Shown here: positions 1 to 12,900 of the stretch, piece after piece
Layout: each line of letters opens with the position of its first letter
Position numbering within the stretch: position 1 is the first letter of the stretch
Assembly (NCBI RefSeq): GCF_905220415.1
Contig: NC_059545.1
Coordinates: 72,001 to 136,000 of the forward strand
Origin: Colias croceus
Taxonomy: Eukaryota; Arthropoda; Insecta; Lepidoptera; Pieridae
Direction of reading: 5' to 3'
Length of the DNA: 64,000 nucleotides
The notes under the pieces: model-generated
What the model was told of the DNA's origin: nothing
Seen by the model: the letters and a program-made list of their open reading frames with translations, nothing else
The model's database searches: none
Position numbers and translations under genes: made by a program

Positions 1-1150
1 ATATATCATAGGGGTAAATCAATAAAAAAATCATACACACAAAACTTAACCGAGACCAAGAAGACCGAGACCAATGATGTTAATCATGAAACAAATGATA
101 CAACAACATTATTTTTAAATTTTGGAAGACAGTCTGAGAATATGTCTATGTCTATTGCACGATCTTTTGACAATCTGTAACTAGAAAAACACAAAATAGA
201 CATAGGTAGGTATCTCAGAAAACATTTTTAAAATAAAATAATACCTACCTATTTAATAATAAAATTTCAAGTAGGTACATAGGTACACTAGGTTACAATC
301 AGTCGCTATAATATGTATTGTATAGATATTAGATAGACCGTAGACGGTCGTAACTCGTAATGCTTTCGATAAATTGAATTAAATTTAAAAACGAATACTT
401 ACGAATTTATAGAATAGGTACCTACTACCTACCTACCAACCGTCCTGGCAAAAGTTCTTTGCTCTAAGCAAAAGCTGTTTTGCTTCTTATCATTTAGATT
501 TTAGAGGGATGAATTGCTTATGATTATGAATTTATGATAATCGGTCAAGCCGTTTCGGAGGAGTTCAACTACAAACCAAGCGACACGAGAAGAAACTCTT
601 CTTAAAATAATATTTGACGATAAACGTATTTATTTTAATCTTTTTCTTTCTCTTTTCATTTCTTTGATCTGTTTTCGAGTTTTAAATTTTATCAAAATTT
701 CTAGCCGTGCCCTTTGGTTATTAAATGATCATTTTGCCTAAGAGAAAGAGGCGGCCAACAGTGCTCTTGTATAGCAAGCTATATATTCAGTTAATGTAGG
801 TACTTTCTTCCATGCAGAAATCACAATAATTCAGCTATTCGGTGCATTATGCATACTGCACGCGGAGAGCAGGGATTGTGTGTTATAACTTCCAAAATTA
901 TAATATGTATAAGTAATAATAAACTTCGTTCCAATAAGAATTTGCTAATGACAAGCTATGGGGCCTTCTCTGATTTGACCGGAAAAACAGATACAAACAA
1001 AGGTGTCGGTAAAATTCGAATAAAAATGTGACGTTAATGCCTATCTTTACACAACCTTCAATAGTCGGTAAACATAATTGTGGCATCTATGATTTTATAG
1101 TGTTTAGTGTTTACATACAACCGCGTTCGAGGCTCGTAGAAGTGCGTCGT
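1..1150. other. Non-coding AT-rich spacer
   Basis: I see no gene here. Reading frames are short and show no family motif, and the base composition is AT-rich like the introns further along. A mobile-element remnant may be present but I could not recognise one. Confidence 0.5.
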
Positions 1151-1362
1151 TATATAATGCATGTAATATCGTTCAATACAAGGTGTAGTCAGTAGTGTGG
1201 TGTAGGCGTAGTCGTGGTGTCCGGCACACGTGCGGCGCTGAGGGGTCCGGTCGGTGTGCCGATCGGGCGAGCCGACGTCACCGCCAGCTGATGGAGGCTC
1301 CCACCTCCCCCCGCACCACCCGCACCGTCGCCTCGCGCCACTTGCCCACTTCACCGACATTT
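1151..1362. promoter_or_regulatory. GC-rich patch with TATA-like box and initiator-like motif
   Basis: A TATATAA at 1151 is followed 40 bp later by an arthropod initiator-like TCAGT (1189-1193) and then about 150 bp of GC-rich DNA in an AT-rich background. This resembles an insect promoter with a short untranslated exon. It could be a distal promoter of the fatty acid synthase, whose first coding exon carries its own splice acceptor. The TATA-to-initiator spacing is longer than the usual 30 bp, and either strand is possible. This is inference only. Confidence 0.2.
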
Positions 1363-1371
1363 TCCTTTTGA

Positions 1372-1508
1372 TCTATACTAATACACAGCTAAAGAATTTC
1401 TAAAGAAGTTTGTTTGAACGCGCTAATCACAGGAACAACCACGGAACAACTGGTCCTATTTTTAAATTCTTTCGGTGTTAGATAGCCCCTTTTATCGAGG
1501 AAGGCTAA
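1372..1508 (+). mobile_element. Fragment of a Helitron-like repeat (second family)
   Basis: The stretch around GTTTGAACGCGCTAATC, and the later segment reading ctttcggtgttagatagcc, match in order the copies at 4002-4206 (reverse) and 59789-59949 (forward). This copy lacks the GC-rich CTAG-ended 3' part, so it is truncated. Confidence 0.5.
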
Positions 1509-2394
1509 GTTATCAAAGACTAGTTAGGTACCTATATGTTGTTTGGCGCGAATTTTTTGAATCTAGAAACCTCTGCGACCGCGGGACGCAGAGTAGTAAT
1601 AATAATTAATTAACAATTATGCTATAAGTATAATATGATTAGCTATGCCTCGGTTATAGAACGTGCTATTGGTTATCACTTAGTCCTTAGACGCTCTTCC
1701 ATTCGCTAAGAGTCGCTTCCTCCATGCAATTTTTTTAAAAGGCACTCGCCATCACAAGGTTTTCGCGCCACTAGTGGATTATAGTCCAGACATTTTTTTA
1801 TTTAATTATGTTATTGGCGCAAATAATTTAATAATACAATAGTATAATATAATTAATCTAAAATACAATTATTAAAAAATTTAAATACAATAGTAAATTA
1901 CAGACTTGAAATAATAATATTAAAATACTGGTTAATTAAAATACAAATATAATTATAATACAATTGGTAAAAAATACTTAATATAAATTACAATATAAAA
2001 ATAAAAATAAAAATTGTTATGTAAAATCCAATAAAAACAAGGCACAAAAACACTCGAACTTAATCCTATATCACATAGTAAAAAGAGCTAAAACTAATAT
2101 CACACACTATTCTTTTGGTTTACTCCGACTACTATACGCCTACAATGTCGTAGGAACTAGGAACGCATCCCTACACGTCTTGTGCATGCAATGGTGGCAA
2201 GTGCGTGTGCAAAATCTTCATGCTCCAACTGGTCCCTGGGCTCCTCTTACTAATTGTAGGTATCTACAATCTACATAATGCATATATAATAATTAATAAC
2301 TAGGGACTATTTTATTTCAAAAGCATTTTTAATTTTTAGCTTCTAATAACCGTTGATAAATAGCTTTGCGTAGTGCGTACTTGCGTCTGTTTTG

Positions 2395-2690
2395 CAGATG
2401 CAGCAAATGCTGAGAGGTCTCCCTTTCTGTACGACGCATTTTCACCACTGCCTTCCAAGCTAGAGGTCGTGGGTTCGATTACCACCTAGGGCAAATATTT
2501 TTATGATGAACATCAATGTTTACTCTGTGTCTGGGTGTTCATTATCTAGATATAAGTATTATATAATTTTTAAAATTATATATGTATGTTTATCAGCCAT
2601 TTGGTTTCCATAACACATGCGAAAACCTTAGTATGGGATCAGATCGTGCCGTGTGTGAAAAATGTTCTGAATCTGAAATATCTTCCTAAT
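2395..2690 (+). mobile_element. tRNA-derived SINE
   Basis: It contains an RNA polymerase III B-box-like GGGTTCGATTACC at about 2470, followed by a body ending in the run atgggatcagatcgtgccg and gtgtgaaaaatg. That order (tRNA-like head, unrelated body) is what lepidopteran SINEs show. I could not find clean target-site duplications, so the ends are approximate. Confidence 0.5.
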
Positions 2691-3018
2691 TTGAGACACC
2701 AAACACGTGACTCTCGGATAGCATTGTTGTTGTTGTGATTATTGGAACGAAGTTACTTATCGCGCCTTGCGAAAGGGGGCTAGATAGGGGCTAGACGGAA
2801 AAAATTAAGCTGAAAAGTGACACTTTTTTTTTGCTATAGTTGTAAGACGAGCGGCGTGCGCGTCTGTCTCTATATTATTCAACCAACCTCTATATTATCC
2901 AACTTGCCAATTTAGGTGTGAAAGGGACAAAAAACAACCAGGCGTCATTCAAGGTCATACCTTCCCGTGACAAGTCAACGTTCATAGTGCAATCTCCAGT
3001 GTATTAGATATAAGCTTC

Positions 3019-3421
3019 TTGGTTCGGTCACACTACCAAGTACCAACGACGACGACGACAACGACCAAAATTGTCATCTAGACAAAATTGGTTCAAAATA
3101 AAATATCAAAATTTCCCGTCATACAGCATACTGGTACTCGGAAAGAAAAAAAATTCGAGAATTGTACTTAGATCATAAAATTATTTATAAAAATCTTCAA
3201 ATACATTTTTTCTAGGAGCCACCGTTTCTACGAAAAATCTATTTTTTCATTCATCTCAATCTCAAAAAAAAATTCCAAGCAGCAGAACGATAGGAAATTT
3301 TAATATTTTATTTTTAGGAAATTTTAATATTTTATTGTGTTTTGCACAATTTTTTTTTAAATTGCGACTGGATGAACATTTTGGTCGTGGTCGTCGTCGT
3401 CGTTGGTAGGGTGAACAAATC
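3019..3421. mobile_element. MITE-like element with inverted GTC/GAC repeat ends
   Basis: The left end reads ACCAACGACGACGACGAC and the right end holds its reverse complement GTCGTCGTCGTCGTTGGT. Outside these, both ends carry a matching GTTC-ACC-TACC block (gtcacactacc against ggtagggtgaac). The interior is AT-rich with no open frame. It is a non-autonomous terminal-inverted-repeat element of unknown superfamily, and I see no clear target duplication. Confidence 0.45.
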
Positions 3422-3544
3422 CTTAGCAAAACATCATACGCTTATGTCAATTAGTATCGAAAGCGCATTCTATTCCTTTGCGTTTTGACGTTTTCTCGGC
3501 GCTCTGATACAATAATAAAGCGAAATGTTAACTGTAGTTTTCCA

Positions 3545-3650
3545 CGGATATCTGGTGACCTGTGAGCCGCGCACCCGCGCTGTGCCCGCGCTGACCCCGG
3601 CCCCAGCCGTGCCCTGCCGTGCCGCGCCGCGCCGCGTCTGTTATTGCTAT
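3545..3650. other. GC-rich patch in AT-rich spacer
   Basis: About 100 bp of GC-rich DNA with repeated gccgtgcc/gcgccgc units. No reading frame is convincing in any phase. It may be a simple-sequence CpG patch or an untranslated exon. I cannot tell which. Confidence 0.2.
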
Positions 3651-4001
3651 CTCTAAGCACCTGTTACGTAGGTAGCTGTGAATAAGCGCACTTTGACGAT
3701 GTTCTTTTGGAAATAAACATATAAAGCACGGAAATAACAAGGGATTTTACAACAACTTTAGTTATTCCAAAAAATTAAATACAACAACCTTTATAACGTT
3801 TTTAATCATATTTTCTTTGTCTACATTACATTTATTTAATTATTGAAGGTCAGATTGGAATTAATTATATTTATGGTGTAGGTACATGTCCACCTTTATA
3901 CTCAAGTACCTTTTTTTGGACTGAACAAATTAATTTAGTTTTTCCTTCTTTTTTCTTGTCAGAAACCGTTTTGACGGTTGTATACCTAAATAATGACGAA
4001 A

Positions 4002-4206
4002 CTAGCTGTGCTCCGAGGTTAAACCCACAGTGCTCCGCTCCTGTTGGTCTTAGCGAGATGATATGAGCCTTAGCCTTCCTCGATAAATGGGCTATCTAAC
4101 ACCGAAAGAATTTTTCAAATCGAAATCAAATCGGACAAGTAGTTCCCGAGATTAGCGCGTTCAAACAAACAAACAGACACTTCAGCTTTATAATATTAAG
4201 TATAGA
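4002..4206 (-). mobile_element. Helitron-like element, CTAG end
   Basis: On the minus strand it starts TCTATACTTAATATTATAAA and ends in CTAG. It is flanked by A (4001 on the plus strand) and T (4207), which is the A/T insertion context and CTRR ending of Helitrons. It belongs to the same family as the copies at 1372-1508 and 59789-59949. It is non-autonomous, with no coding capacity. Confidence 0.55.
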
Positions 4207-4249
4207 TTAGGTTTTTACGATTTTCCTAAAAAAAAAGAAGAGAGTACTG

Positions 4250-4570
4250 AGGTAACAATCGAAAAGAAAAAAAAAACTACAATCGAATTGAGAACCTCCT
4301 CGTTTTTGAAGTCGGTTGAAATCAGACCAACGCGAACGTCGTTGTATGAACTACGACAGACTTTTCTATCTTTCTATCAGAATTATATAAAAAAAAAATA
4401 TTGACAATAACACAGTTGACAGATATATACTACGTACATACTGTTAGGAAACTAAGCCCCTGCGATGAAATTATGACGTATAGCTATAGGGCTGTTACTT
4501 TTTGGTATTTAACCGACTTCAAAAATAAAGGAGGAGGTTATCAATTCGGCCTGTATATTTCTGTTTGCTT
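4250..4570. repeat. Pair of inverted retroposon fragments
   Basis: The segment at about 4283-4320 (gaacctcctcgtttttgaag then tcggttgaa) is the inverse of the segment at about 4500-4548 (taaccgacttcaaaaataaa then ggaggaggtt). Two copies of the same dispersed repeat therefore lie in opposite orientation about 200 bp apart. Lepidopteran retroposon tails often contain this motif. Confidence 0.4.
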
Positions 4571-4610
4571 TTTTTCACAGTTGATTTAGTGATAATTTTG
4601 AGATTAAAAC

Positions 4611-6059
4611 CCGTTAAAATAAATGGTGTAGCCTAAATATGAATTTACAAGAAGAAACAATCCGAATTAATACAGCTTGTAAAAGTAAATACGTTTTTAT
4701 CAGTGCTATATTTCGAAATCTTGTTTTGTTATGGACGCCGAAGGCTATTTAATGTACCTAAATTATTTATAATGCTTGATATTTGTATTTTGTATTATAC
4801 ATATTCAATAATTATTTTAAACCAGAATTTAAAATACTTGTGTGTAGGTATACCTACTAAATTATTTTTAAAACGATAAATTAAATTAAATTAAAAAACA
4901 CAAAATATGCAAAAATAAATTAAAGTTATTATTATACGACCATAGAACCTCCACTTTTTTGTTTTAGGATGAAAAAGAAAATAGTTTGACAGGCTTAGTG
5001 CTTGACAAAGTGGTAAAGTCACGTATCGATAAAAATACAATAATTATAATATCTATCTTTTTCTTCCCTAATATTTACGTAATTATGCACATAAATTTAA
5101 ACAAGATTTTTTTAAGGTTTCCATTTTTTTAGATTTTCTTGCTCTTCTAGATTGCGTAAAAAATAGATGCGATCTTTAAACAGACTGGACTCCTAATAGA
5201 TACTATTTGTAGCTATCATTTTGATAGAAAATATGTCAACATTATTTAAAACTCATACTGCCATATCTATAGAAATTAAAAAATAGTCTCTTTTTAACTT
5301 GTAGTCAGATACGGTATTTACAAATATATTTATTGAAAGGGCTACAAACTGAAACAATCGATATTTATTTAATGTGAATTGACATCACTTTAAACTTTTT
5401 TCCATACTATATTCAAAATCTGTGGATGTGTCACCCACTACTATCGATCCCCCTCACTACCCTCGTAAATACGCTGGGGGGGAGCCATTTCGAACATTTT
5501 GTATGAAGTTTCCTTACTGTATGTATCTGTATATTGTGACAATAATGATACCTTGATGGTATGTTTTGTTATATACTTACGTACTTACCTATCTAACTGA
5601 GATGAAGGTTTACACGACGTATTTCCATATTGCGTTTCAGCACAGAATACTTAAATTTATTATTACGTGTAACTCTACGTAAACATTATGCGGACCCCGC
5701 AATATGTATTATTATATTTCATCAGCTCAGGTTCAGAGTTCGGGCCTGTAACTTGCGCCCTTGTTGTTTCTACCAGTTTGTTTATTCTACCAGTATTATT
5801 ATATTCCGAGCTTTATAGTTTTTTAACGACTTAAAAATAAGTTGCATTTAGCATAGATAGAAATTAATCATTCATAAAATGTATGTAGAATTATGTTTCT
5901 TCATTTCACCGGTTCGCCCGGCCCGGGTGTTACTCAAAACATCGTTGCTTTACCAATGTTAGTTTTTGTTATACCTAAGTATTAGGTTTGAATTAACACT
6001 TCGATAATGGTAATTTAAATGTAAAGCAATGGAAGTATGATTATTGATTATATATATCT
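4611..6059. other. AT-rich spacer, no gene seen
   Basis: No coding signature, structured RNA or clear mobile-element end was recognised. A few homopolymer and AT-dinucleotide runs occur. Confidence 0.4.
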
Positions 6060-6797
6060 GACATCTGTAGTACGTAAGAGGCGGCTGTGAACCGAGTCGC
6101 ACTTTAAGTGCCTCGGCCGATAGGTCTACTCAATTGGAATACAAAGAGACGGCAGCGGCCGCCGGGGCCAAGGGACTACGGGAGCGGCCGCGGCGCGCTG
6201 GCCTGATCATTTAACGAACTATGTACTCTATCTGAATCAATATCTGCGTAAAACATGTATACCGCAACAAACTGCGCGTGATTTACACACAACAGATAAT
6301 AATATGATGACAATCGATCGGCGGGTCACGCAATCGACGCATCGCAGATACCGTGCAGAGGTCGAATCGGACGCCGATGTTGCATCTCTCGAGTTTCGTC
6401 ACCGGGCAACGGACACCGGACGTTGCAGTCAGTGGAAAGGGGCTACGAGGCGCAAGCGGACGGCTGTGCGGGTGCAGCCAGGGTGCGGAAGAGCCGGCGA
6501 CCTTGCTCGTCCTTGCGGCGCGATAACGCGGCTCCGTGGAAACGTGGTGGCGAGTCGCGACCCCGCTATCGCGCCCTTTTAACCGACCGCGCCGCGGCCG
6601 CAGGCTCACTCGCAGCGTGCACCTCCCGCGGCCGACACGCGAGCTAATGCTGATACACTCGCGACTCGCACCTCCAAATAGCAACGCCATCCTCCGCCGC
6701 CGAACTCGACTCTCGTGCTAGGTTAGCGTCCCGCACTATTCCCGATATCGCTATGCTAATACCGTATGTGAACTAACGACGAGCCTTTAAATTTCAG
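6060..6797 (+). promoter_or_regulatory. Probable promoter and 5' UTR region of fatty acid synthase
   Basis: This GC-rich stretch contrasts with flanking AT-rich DNA. It ends at an intron acceptor (tttcag at 6792-6797, with branch-like ctaac about 25 bp upstream) only 17 nt before the synthase start codon. That arrangement means at least one untranslated exon lies upstream, probably inside this region. A CCAAT-type motif in reverse (attgg) occurs at about 6133. The open frames here overlap on both strands, lack family motifs and look like products of GC richness. The exact transcription start and the donor of the 5' UTR exon are not determined. Confidence 0.4.
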
Positions 6798-6814
6798 ATC
6801 GAGCGTAGATTACG

Positions 6815-6980
6815 ATGCCGGGTGCAGTGATGAACGGCGGGCGGGCAGCGAGCGGCGAGGACGTGGTGCTGACGGGGCTGTCGGGCCGCCTGCCGCAGTC
6901 TGACAACATCGAGGAGTTCGCGCAGCAGCTGTTCGACGGGGTCGACCTGGTGACGGCTGACGACCGACGCTGGACGCCCG
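6815..6980 (+). CDS. FASN: FAS coding exon 1 (residues 1-55)
   Basis: Holds the start codon and the beginning of the ketosynthase, with the conserved stretch VVLTGLSGRLPQSDNIEEF followed by DDRRWTP. The donor is GTAATT at 6981 and the exon ends in phase 1. The 6.9-kb intron that follows is the longest in the gene and rich in mobile DNA. Confidence 0.92.
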
Positions 6981-9900
6981 GTAATTCTCTTATTTACTAC
7001 TCTTATGTTATAGAGTTATAGAGTATATTCGTTCGCGTTATATTGTTATTTATGTGAAATAACATTGTAACGCGAACGCCGAACTTAATAAAAATTATCT
7101 TGATAACTAAGTTCTTGATTCATGCAGAACACGTTCTCAGCTTTACATAATTTTTTGTATTAAAAAAAAATCTTAACATAAAAGTTAAATATACAGAGTG
7201 TCCCACTATCGGTATACCTACTAAGCGCGAAGGGCCTTGTAGTACTGCATACACTGATCACGTAAAAAATACTTAAACAACAAAATTACTTACGCCAAAA
7301 ATTTTTTGTTATAATTTTACTTAAAATTCATGTTTTCACTTTTCTTCTCTAGCATCGCGCAGACGGCATAATATAACGCTTCGCTAATGTGAGCATTTTG
7401 TCTATGGGTTATATATAAACGGGTTGCTTGTTAGGGGTGTATACAAAGAGTTTTAAGAATTCAACTACATATTTGAAAAAAAAAATGCATCTGGAATTTT
7501 AAAAGTATTTTTTACGTACTCGGCGCATGCAAAACTATAACCTCCATTGAGCTTCGAATAACGATGGTGGGACATCCTGTATAGTTAGTAGTACCACATA
7601 CTTTTTTGTTTGACTAATAAAGACCACCATTTTTGGTCAAAGTTTGTTCGTTTGTGTCAAACCGTTTAGTCAGAATACGCCGGTGAAGCATCTCATCTCA
7701 TTCGCTTTTCCTCGATTTGATGTACATAATACAAATACATATACCAACACATAAACTATGACTGCTTACAGATTTTTTTGTTCAACCATAACGTCACTAA
7801 TGAATGGTGTTGCTTTCAGTTAGATAGTGCAATAAACATTCGCAAATAAGATTATAATCCATAATTAAAAATTTAAATTTAAAGATTTGAATCCATAACA
7901 TAGTAAAGAAATTAAACTTATGAATATGTATTAATAAAAAAAATTGCGCATATTCATAAATTATTGAAAACCCTACTTAATACATATATTATGTGCATTG
8001 AATTATTTATTCTATCTTGAATTTATAATCCAACTTAATTTTCCTATTGATGTGTACATATTACAAGCTTTTTGTAACATAATTCTTGAAATTCATGGTA
8101 ATTGGTAGGTATTTAACGTAAATATACCCTACATTGAGAGTGACTATATTAGTGAAGGAAATATAGTTTAGTAATTAATTCATCCTCATTGAAATCAAAA
8201 TAACTCACATTTGATTTTTACCGTTGACACATGTTTGTGTAAACAAGTAGCAGTTTACGTAAACATGTTCTGTTGACGCGCCAAGTGTAGGAAAATAAAG
8301 CGTTTTCCGTTCCTTGTGGAGTGCCCCCCGCTCCCCCCGCGTCTCCCGCGCGCTGCAAGCGCTCCTGCGGCCTGCGCTGATAACGTTCGCTCACGCTCAC
8401 GCATCCTCATCGGTTTTCCTTCTCCATTTGCTTTTGCAATTATCCTTATTATTACAAAATCATGTTCAAATTTGTGCTGATACTATCAAATATTATAATG
8501 AAAACATAGTTATTGTAAAATCCAGTTATCGTAATCTTTACTTAGGTATATAGTAATTTAAATGTACATAAAAATTTACATAATATCATATATATGTTGC
8601 TTTATAAAAAGTACATCTATACTTCTATACTTAAATTATAAAGAGAAAAGGTTTGTAATTGTATGTATGGTTTACACGCATAAACTACTTGACCGATTTC
8701 AAAAATTCTTTCACCTTTAGAAAGCTGCATCTTCACTGAGCAACATAGGTTAGGTTTTATCCCGGAAATCCCGCGGGAACGGGGATTCTTTGAAAACCCG
8801 GGTGAGGCCGAAGGCGGAAAGCTAGTTGAGAATAAAGATATAAAAGGCTTTAGTAAAGAGCGATATTTTTATTGTCGTTCTTTTATAATTACGCATCCGA
8901 ACTTTTGGTTATTCACCACTATAACCCGAGCAGATAGAGAATAGATCTGAAGATGGCATCCGCTCGCATGCGTTCTCGCTCACTCTCTATCGCTGTCTAT
9001 ACTCACACAGTGAAGTACGCGTTGCAAAAAGATAATCAGGCGGGATTCGCTTTCTAAGCTAGGTACTTGACGCACTCCGAGTTATAGTTGCTTGTATTGA
9101 TATTGTTGTTTTTGTTGAGTTTGAATGTTATATTGTTTGCGTTACATTTGATTGTTATTTATCTTCGTTAAGTTTTTGTTACAAACTTTAAATAAAAATG
9201 GATGAACCAATAAAACGATGTTAGGGAACTTAATTTGCCAACCCTACCATAAGTACCCGTCGCCATCTTCAGATCTATTCTCTATCTGCTCGGGTTATAC
9301 GAGCTATTTACGTTACTAATCGCAATGTAATGCAAACAAGGCAAACTTTTCTTGAAAAATATGCAAAGTTTCTACCGAAATCGAATTGTCGAATATCTTA
9401 TAGGTACCTAGTTTAACTAAGCATAATAGTACGTATATTTCAATTTTCAGGTAGGAAATATAAACAATTAATTGGTTTTCTACTTCCATTTTAATTACAG
9501 CAATAAATCAATATAGGAAATTAATAAAATCTAATGAGAAAGAAAAAAACACAAATAAAATAATCGAATAAGATTAATGAATACTTAATTATTATGATAT
9601 ATTTCCTCTGATTGCTGTTAGGGTTGCCTTGTAGAGATCGCTAACTACCGATAAGGCCACCCTTGCTGTTTCTGTTAAGTATTGTCTTTGTTTTATTTTA
9701 TGTATTTATTTTCAAAGCAATAAAGCATTTATTTTATTATGATAATTACTGTCTATCTGCCTTTCAACACCTTTCAATGAACTATTAACTATTCTGTGCT
9801 TCCAGTTAATCGTTCACGGATTCAAAACCGCTCCGGTTTGAATCAATGAAATGAAAATATTCAATTATTCTTAATCATGGTCAATCATAATTCATAATCT

Positions 9901-12900
9901 ATTTAAGAAATTTATTTATTTATTTATAAACATATACTAACATTACAGTTTCCCAATACGATAGTGGTTTTACATTTAATTGGTTACATCGAAATTAGAA
10001 ATATTGAACATACAAACTAAATACATACATTACTTTTTATAACATAATACAAATAAAGCTACTCGCGTGAATTCATCCCAAGTGCAACAAAATATATCCG
10101 TTTTGATTGCTATTTCATTGAGTGAACGAAGTGCACGCGTCATAGGTGCCTGACCTAGCAAGTTGGTGCGAGCGGACGGCACCAGCAGCAGCGGAGGCCG
10201 GTTAACTCTGCTAGATCGGTTAAACGGGGCGAAAAATGAGATGGCAGCTTTATTTCGGGGCCATGTGGCGGGAGAACTTGAACATTTATTTATTCAATTA
10301 AACTTCTGATACAATTTCGACATAACTTCGATTCAAATATTTACTGCTGGTTCGGAAAGCAGTTAAATGTTAATATTGATGTTTCGTCACACAGAACTAT
10401 ATCGAGATATAGTTCTGTGTTTCGTCATCCTTTCGTTTACTAGCTAGGTATTATCAATTAAGTATTCTTAGATCTATTATACTTATTTATTGTAGCAAGG
10501 TAATTAAAATATACCTAAAAGAAAAAAAAAGTAACACCGAAGGCCTCGAAATTCATATCGATTAAGGTAGGTATGACATAATAATATTACCTATAGTAGA
10601 TAATATACTGTACTGTATAATTTAAACTTCATTGTTACCATAGTCCATACTATGCCATACTACTGATAGTGTACGATTATTCATTAAACCATTAATATGT
10701 ATTTTGTGTTAAAATAATCTCAAAAAAGCAAGTGAAAGTTTGATAATACATAAATAAATTAATAATTAAATGATGTTACAGCTACATGACATACCTACAT
10801 TAACGGTAAAAAGTCCATCCGAACCAAATACAGTGTATGTTCCAATATATTCTAGTGTAGATTCCACACTAATATTATATAGAAGAAAGATTTTTATTTG
10901 TGTACATGTAACCTACTGTATAGAATACATCACCAATAACTGCCAAATATATTCCCCGGGTTAAATAGAGTCTCGATGATCGTGTAGTGTGCTATAAATT
11001 TAAACATTTAAAAAATATTCTGTAGTTATCCTATTAGAATCCCATTAGAACTAAGTGAAAATTTCTAGTGCGGTAGTTTTAGTTTAGTGTACACTGACTA
11101 CATTGTACAAGACAGTGTAGAGTAGATATAAGCGTCATTACTTACATTTTATTATACCGTGTAAAATGCAGTAAAGGATTAACAACAACTGTTATAAAAT
11201 TAATAGGTACCTACTTTATAGTAAAGTGTAATTGAGTTGATAAACATAAAAAATGCATAAAAGAGAGCAAATAGTTTATATTATATTAATAGAGGAATTA
11301 CAATAAATTTGTGATGGATTCGCTCATTCTTGTGAGTGTGAAATGAATGAGTCGTATTTACTAAGAAATGAGAAATCATTAGAATAGTGTGGTGTCAGTG
11401 ATAAGAAGAAGCGGGCGCGACTTCCGAGACCTTAATTCGTCGCTTACGCATCAGATATACTCGTATTATTAAGAGTATTCTGCACTATCTTATCTAAATC
11501 GGATGCGTTTTCCGCTTATCGATTGCTTTTTGATATTATCTTTATATGTATAGGTATGCCGCAAGTACATATTGTCAAACCGTTACATACCTAATATGTA
11601 TTATGATTTCTTTATATAGATCTGAACTTTTTTGTGAATATGTTACCGGAAATGTATGAAATCAAGGAATTGTATACAAATCCTAGGAAATGTGTACAAT
11701 TCCGATAAAGGGTATCGGAATTGTACACATTTCCTAGGATTTGTGTACAATTCCTTGATTTTGTAAGAAATGTATAAAATATTGTTTAATAAGCTATTTA
11801 ATGCATAGATATCCTAGGAATTGTATACAATTCCAATATCGTATTAGGAAATGTATAAAATAAATGATTTCTGTAATAAAACACTTTACGGGTAACAGTC
11901 TTACCGTAAAATAATATTAATATGTTCATATTATCTTACTAATTAACATTTCTTAAATCAACTTATATTCAATCAAATCAAATTTTCATTTGGTTAGTAA
12001 TCAGTCCCCTCGTCCCGCTGTCCCCTTGTACACGTCCCAGTCGGATTGTATAATCCGCCGTATTACAAACGGCCGGCATTTTGTAATATGCCGAAAATCG
12101 TCTTTTTCCAAAATTCTACAAAAAGAGGTCGTGAGCTGACGGAGCCCCACTTCGTGGGGCTCCTATTTCTATCTAGTTTTTCAAAAACACGAACCTAACC
12201 TAACCCAACCCCTTATCCAAACCAAGAATTCTGATTACGAATTTTCGGCCCTCCCCCCATCGACCCGCGTACCTTCTAATATCTTAGATGTTTTACATTT
12301 CCGATTGCTATTTAGGAAATGTATAGATTTCCTAGGCAATGTGTATAAAATAATTTATTTCATACATTTCCCTGCGATTTTAGGAATTACATACATTTCC
12401 TAGGAATTGTATACAATGACGGATTACATACATTTCCGGTAACAGATATATTTTTTTTATTTCTTAAAATATTTATTTGTTAGGTAGGTGCTTGTATCGA
12501 TGTTTGAGAATATGAATGAGACTGTATACCTATCTACTGAATTTACATACATGTACTATTTATTAATTTTATTATATCCTCATAGTTTCGATAAACATCA
12601 CACAATAACTCTGTTGTATTTACAGTTTTGGTTACGCATTTAGCACCGTTTAGGTCATAATTGACTATTAAGAAATTTCAAGGTCATTTATCAGGAACGT
12701 TAATAGAATTATTAACAAATATACCATAGAAATAAAACATAATGTCTTGTTTTGCAAAAAAATAAAAAGTTATATTACTTTTAGTCAGTCAATCTTTAAA
12801 TATCCACCAGGAAAATATAAAATAAAAATAAATGGTATTGTGTACAATTTTTGTAGAAATATACACTGCAGCCCGGATTCTGATTCGTGTGCGTTGTAGA

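Noticed and set aside
6304..6690. Overlapping GC-rich open frames upstream of FAS on both strands
   Set aside because: No family motif in any frame; better explained as promoter or 5' UTR sequence.
12192..12215. Interstitial telomeric repeat (CCTAA)
   Set aside because: Only two or three imperfect units, which can occur by chance.
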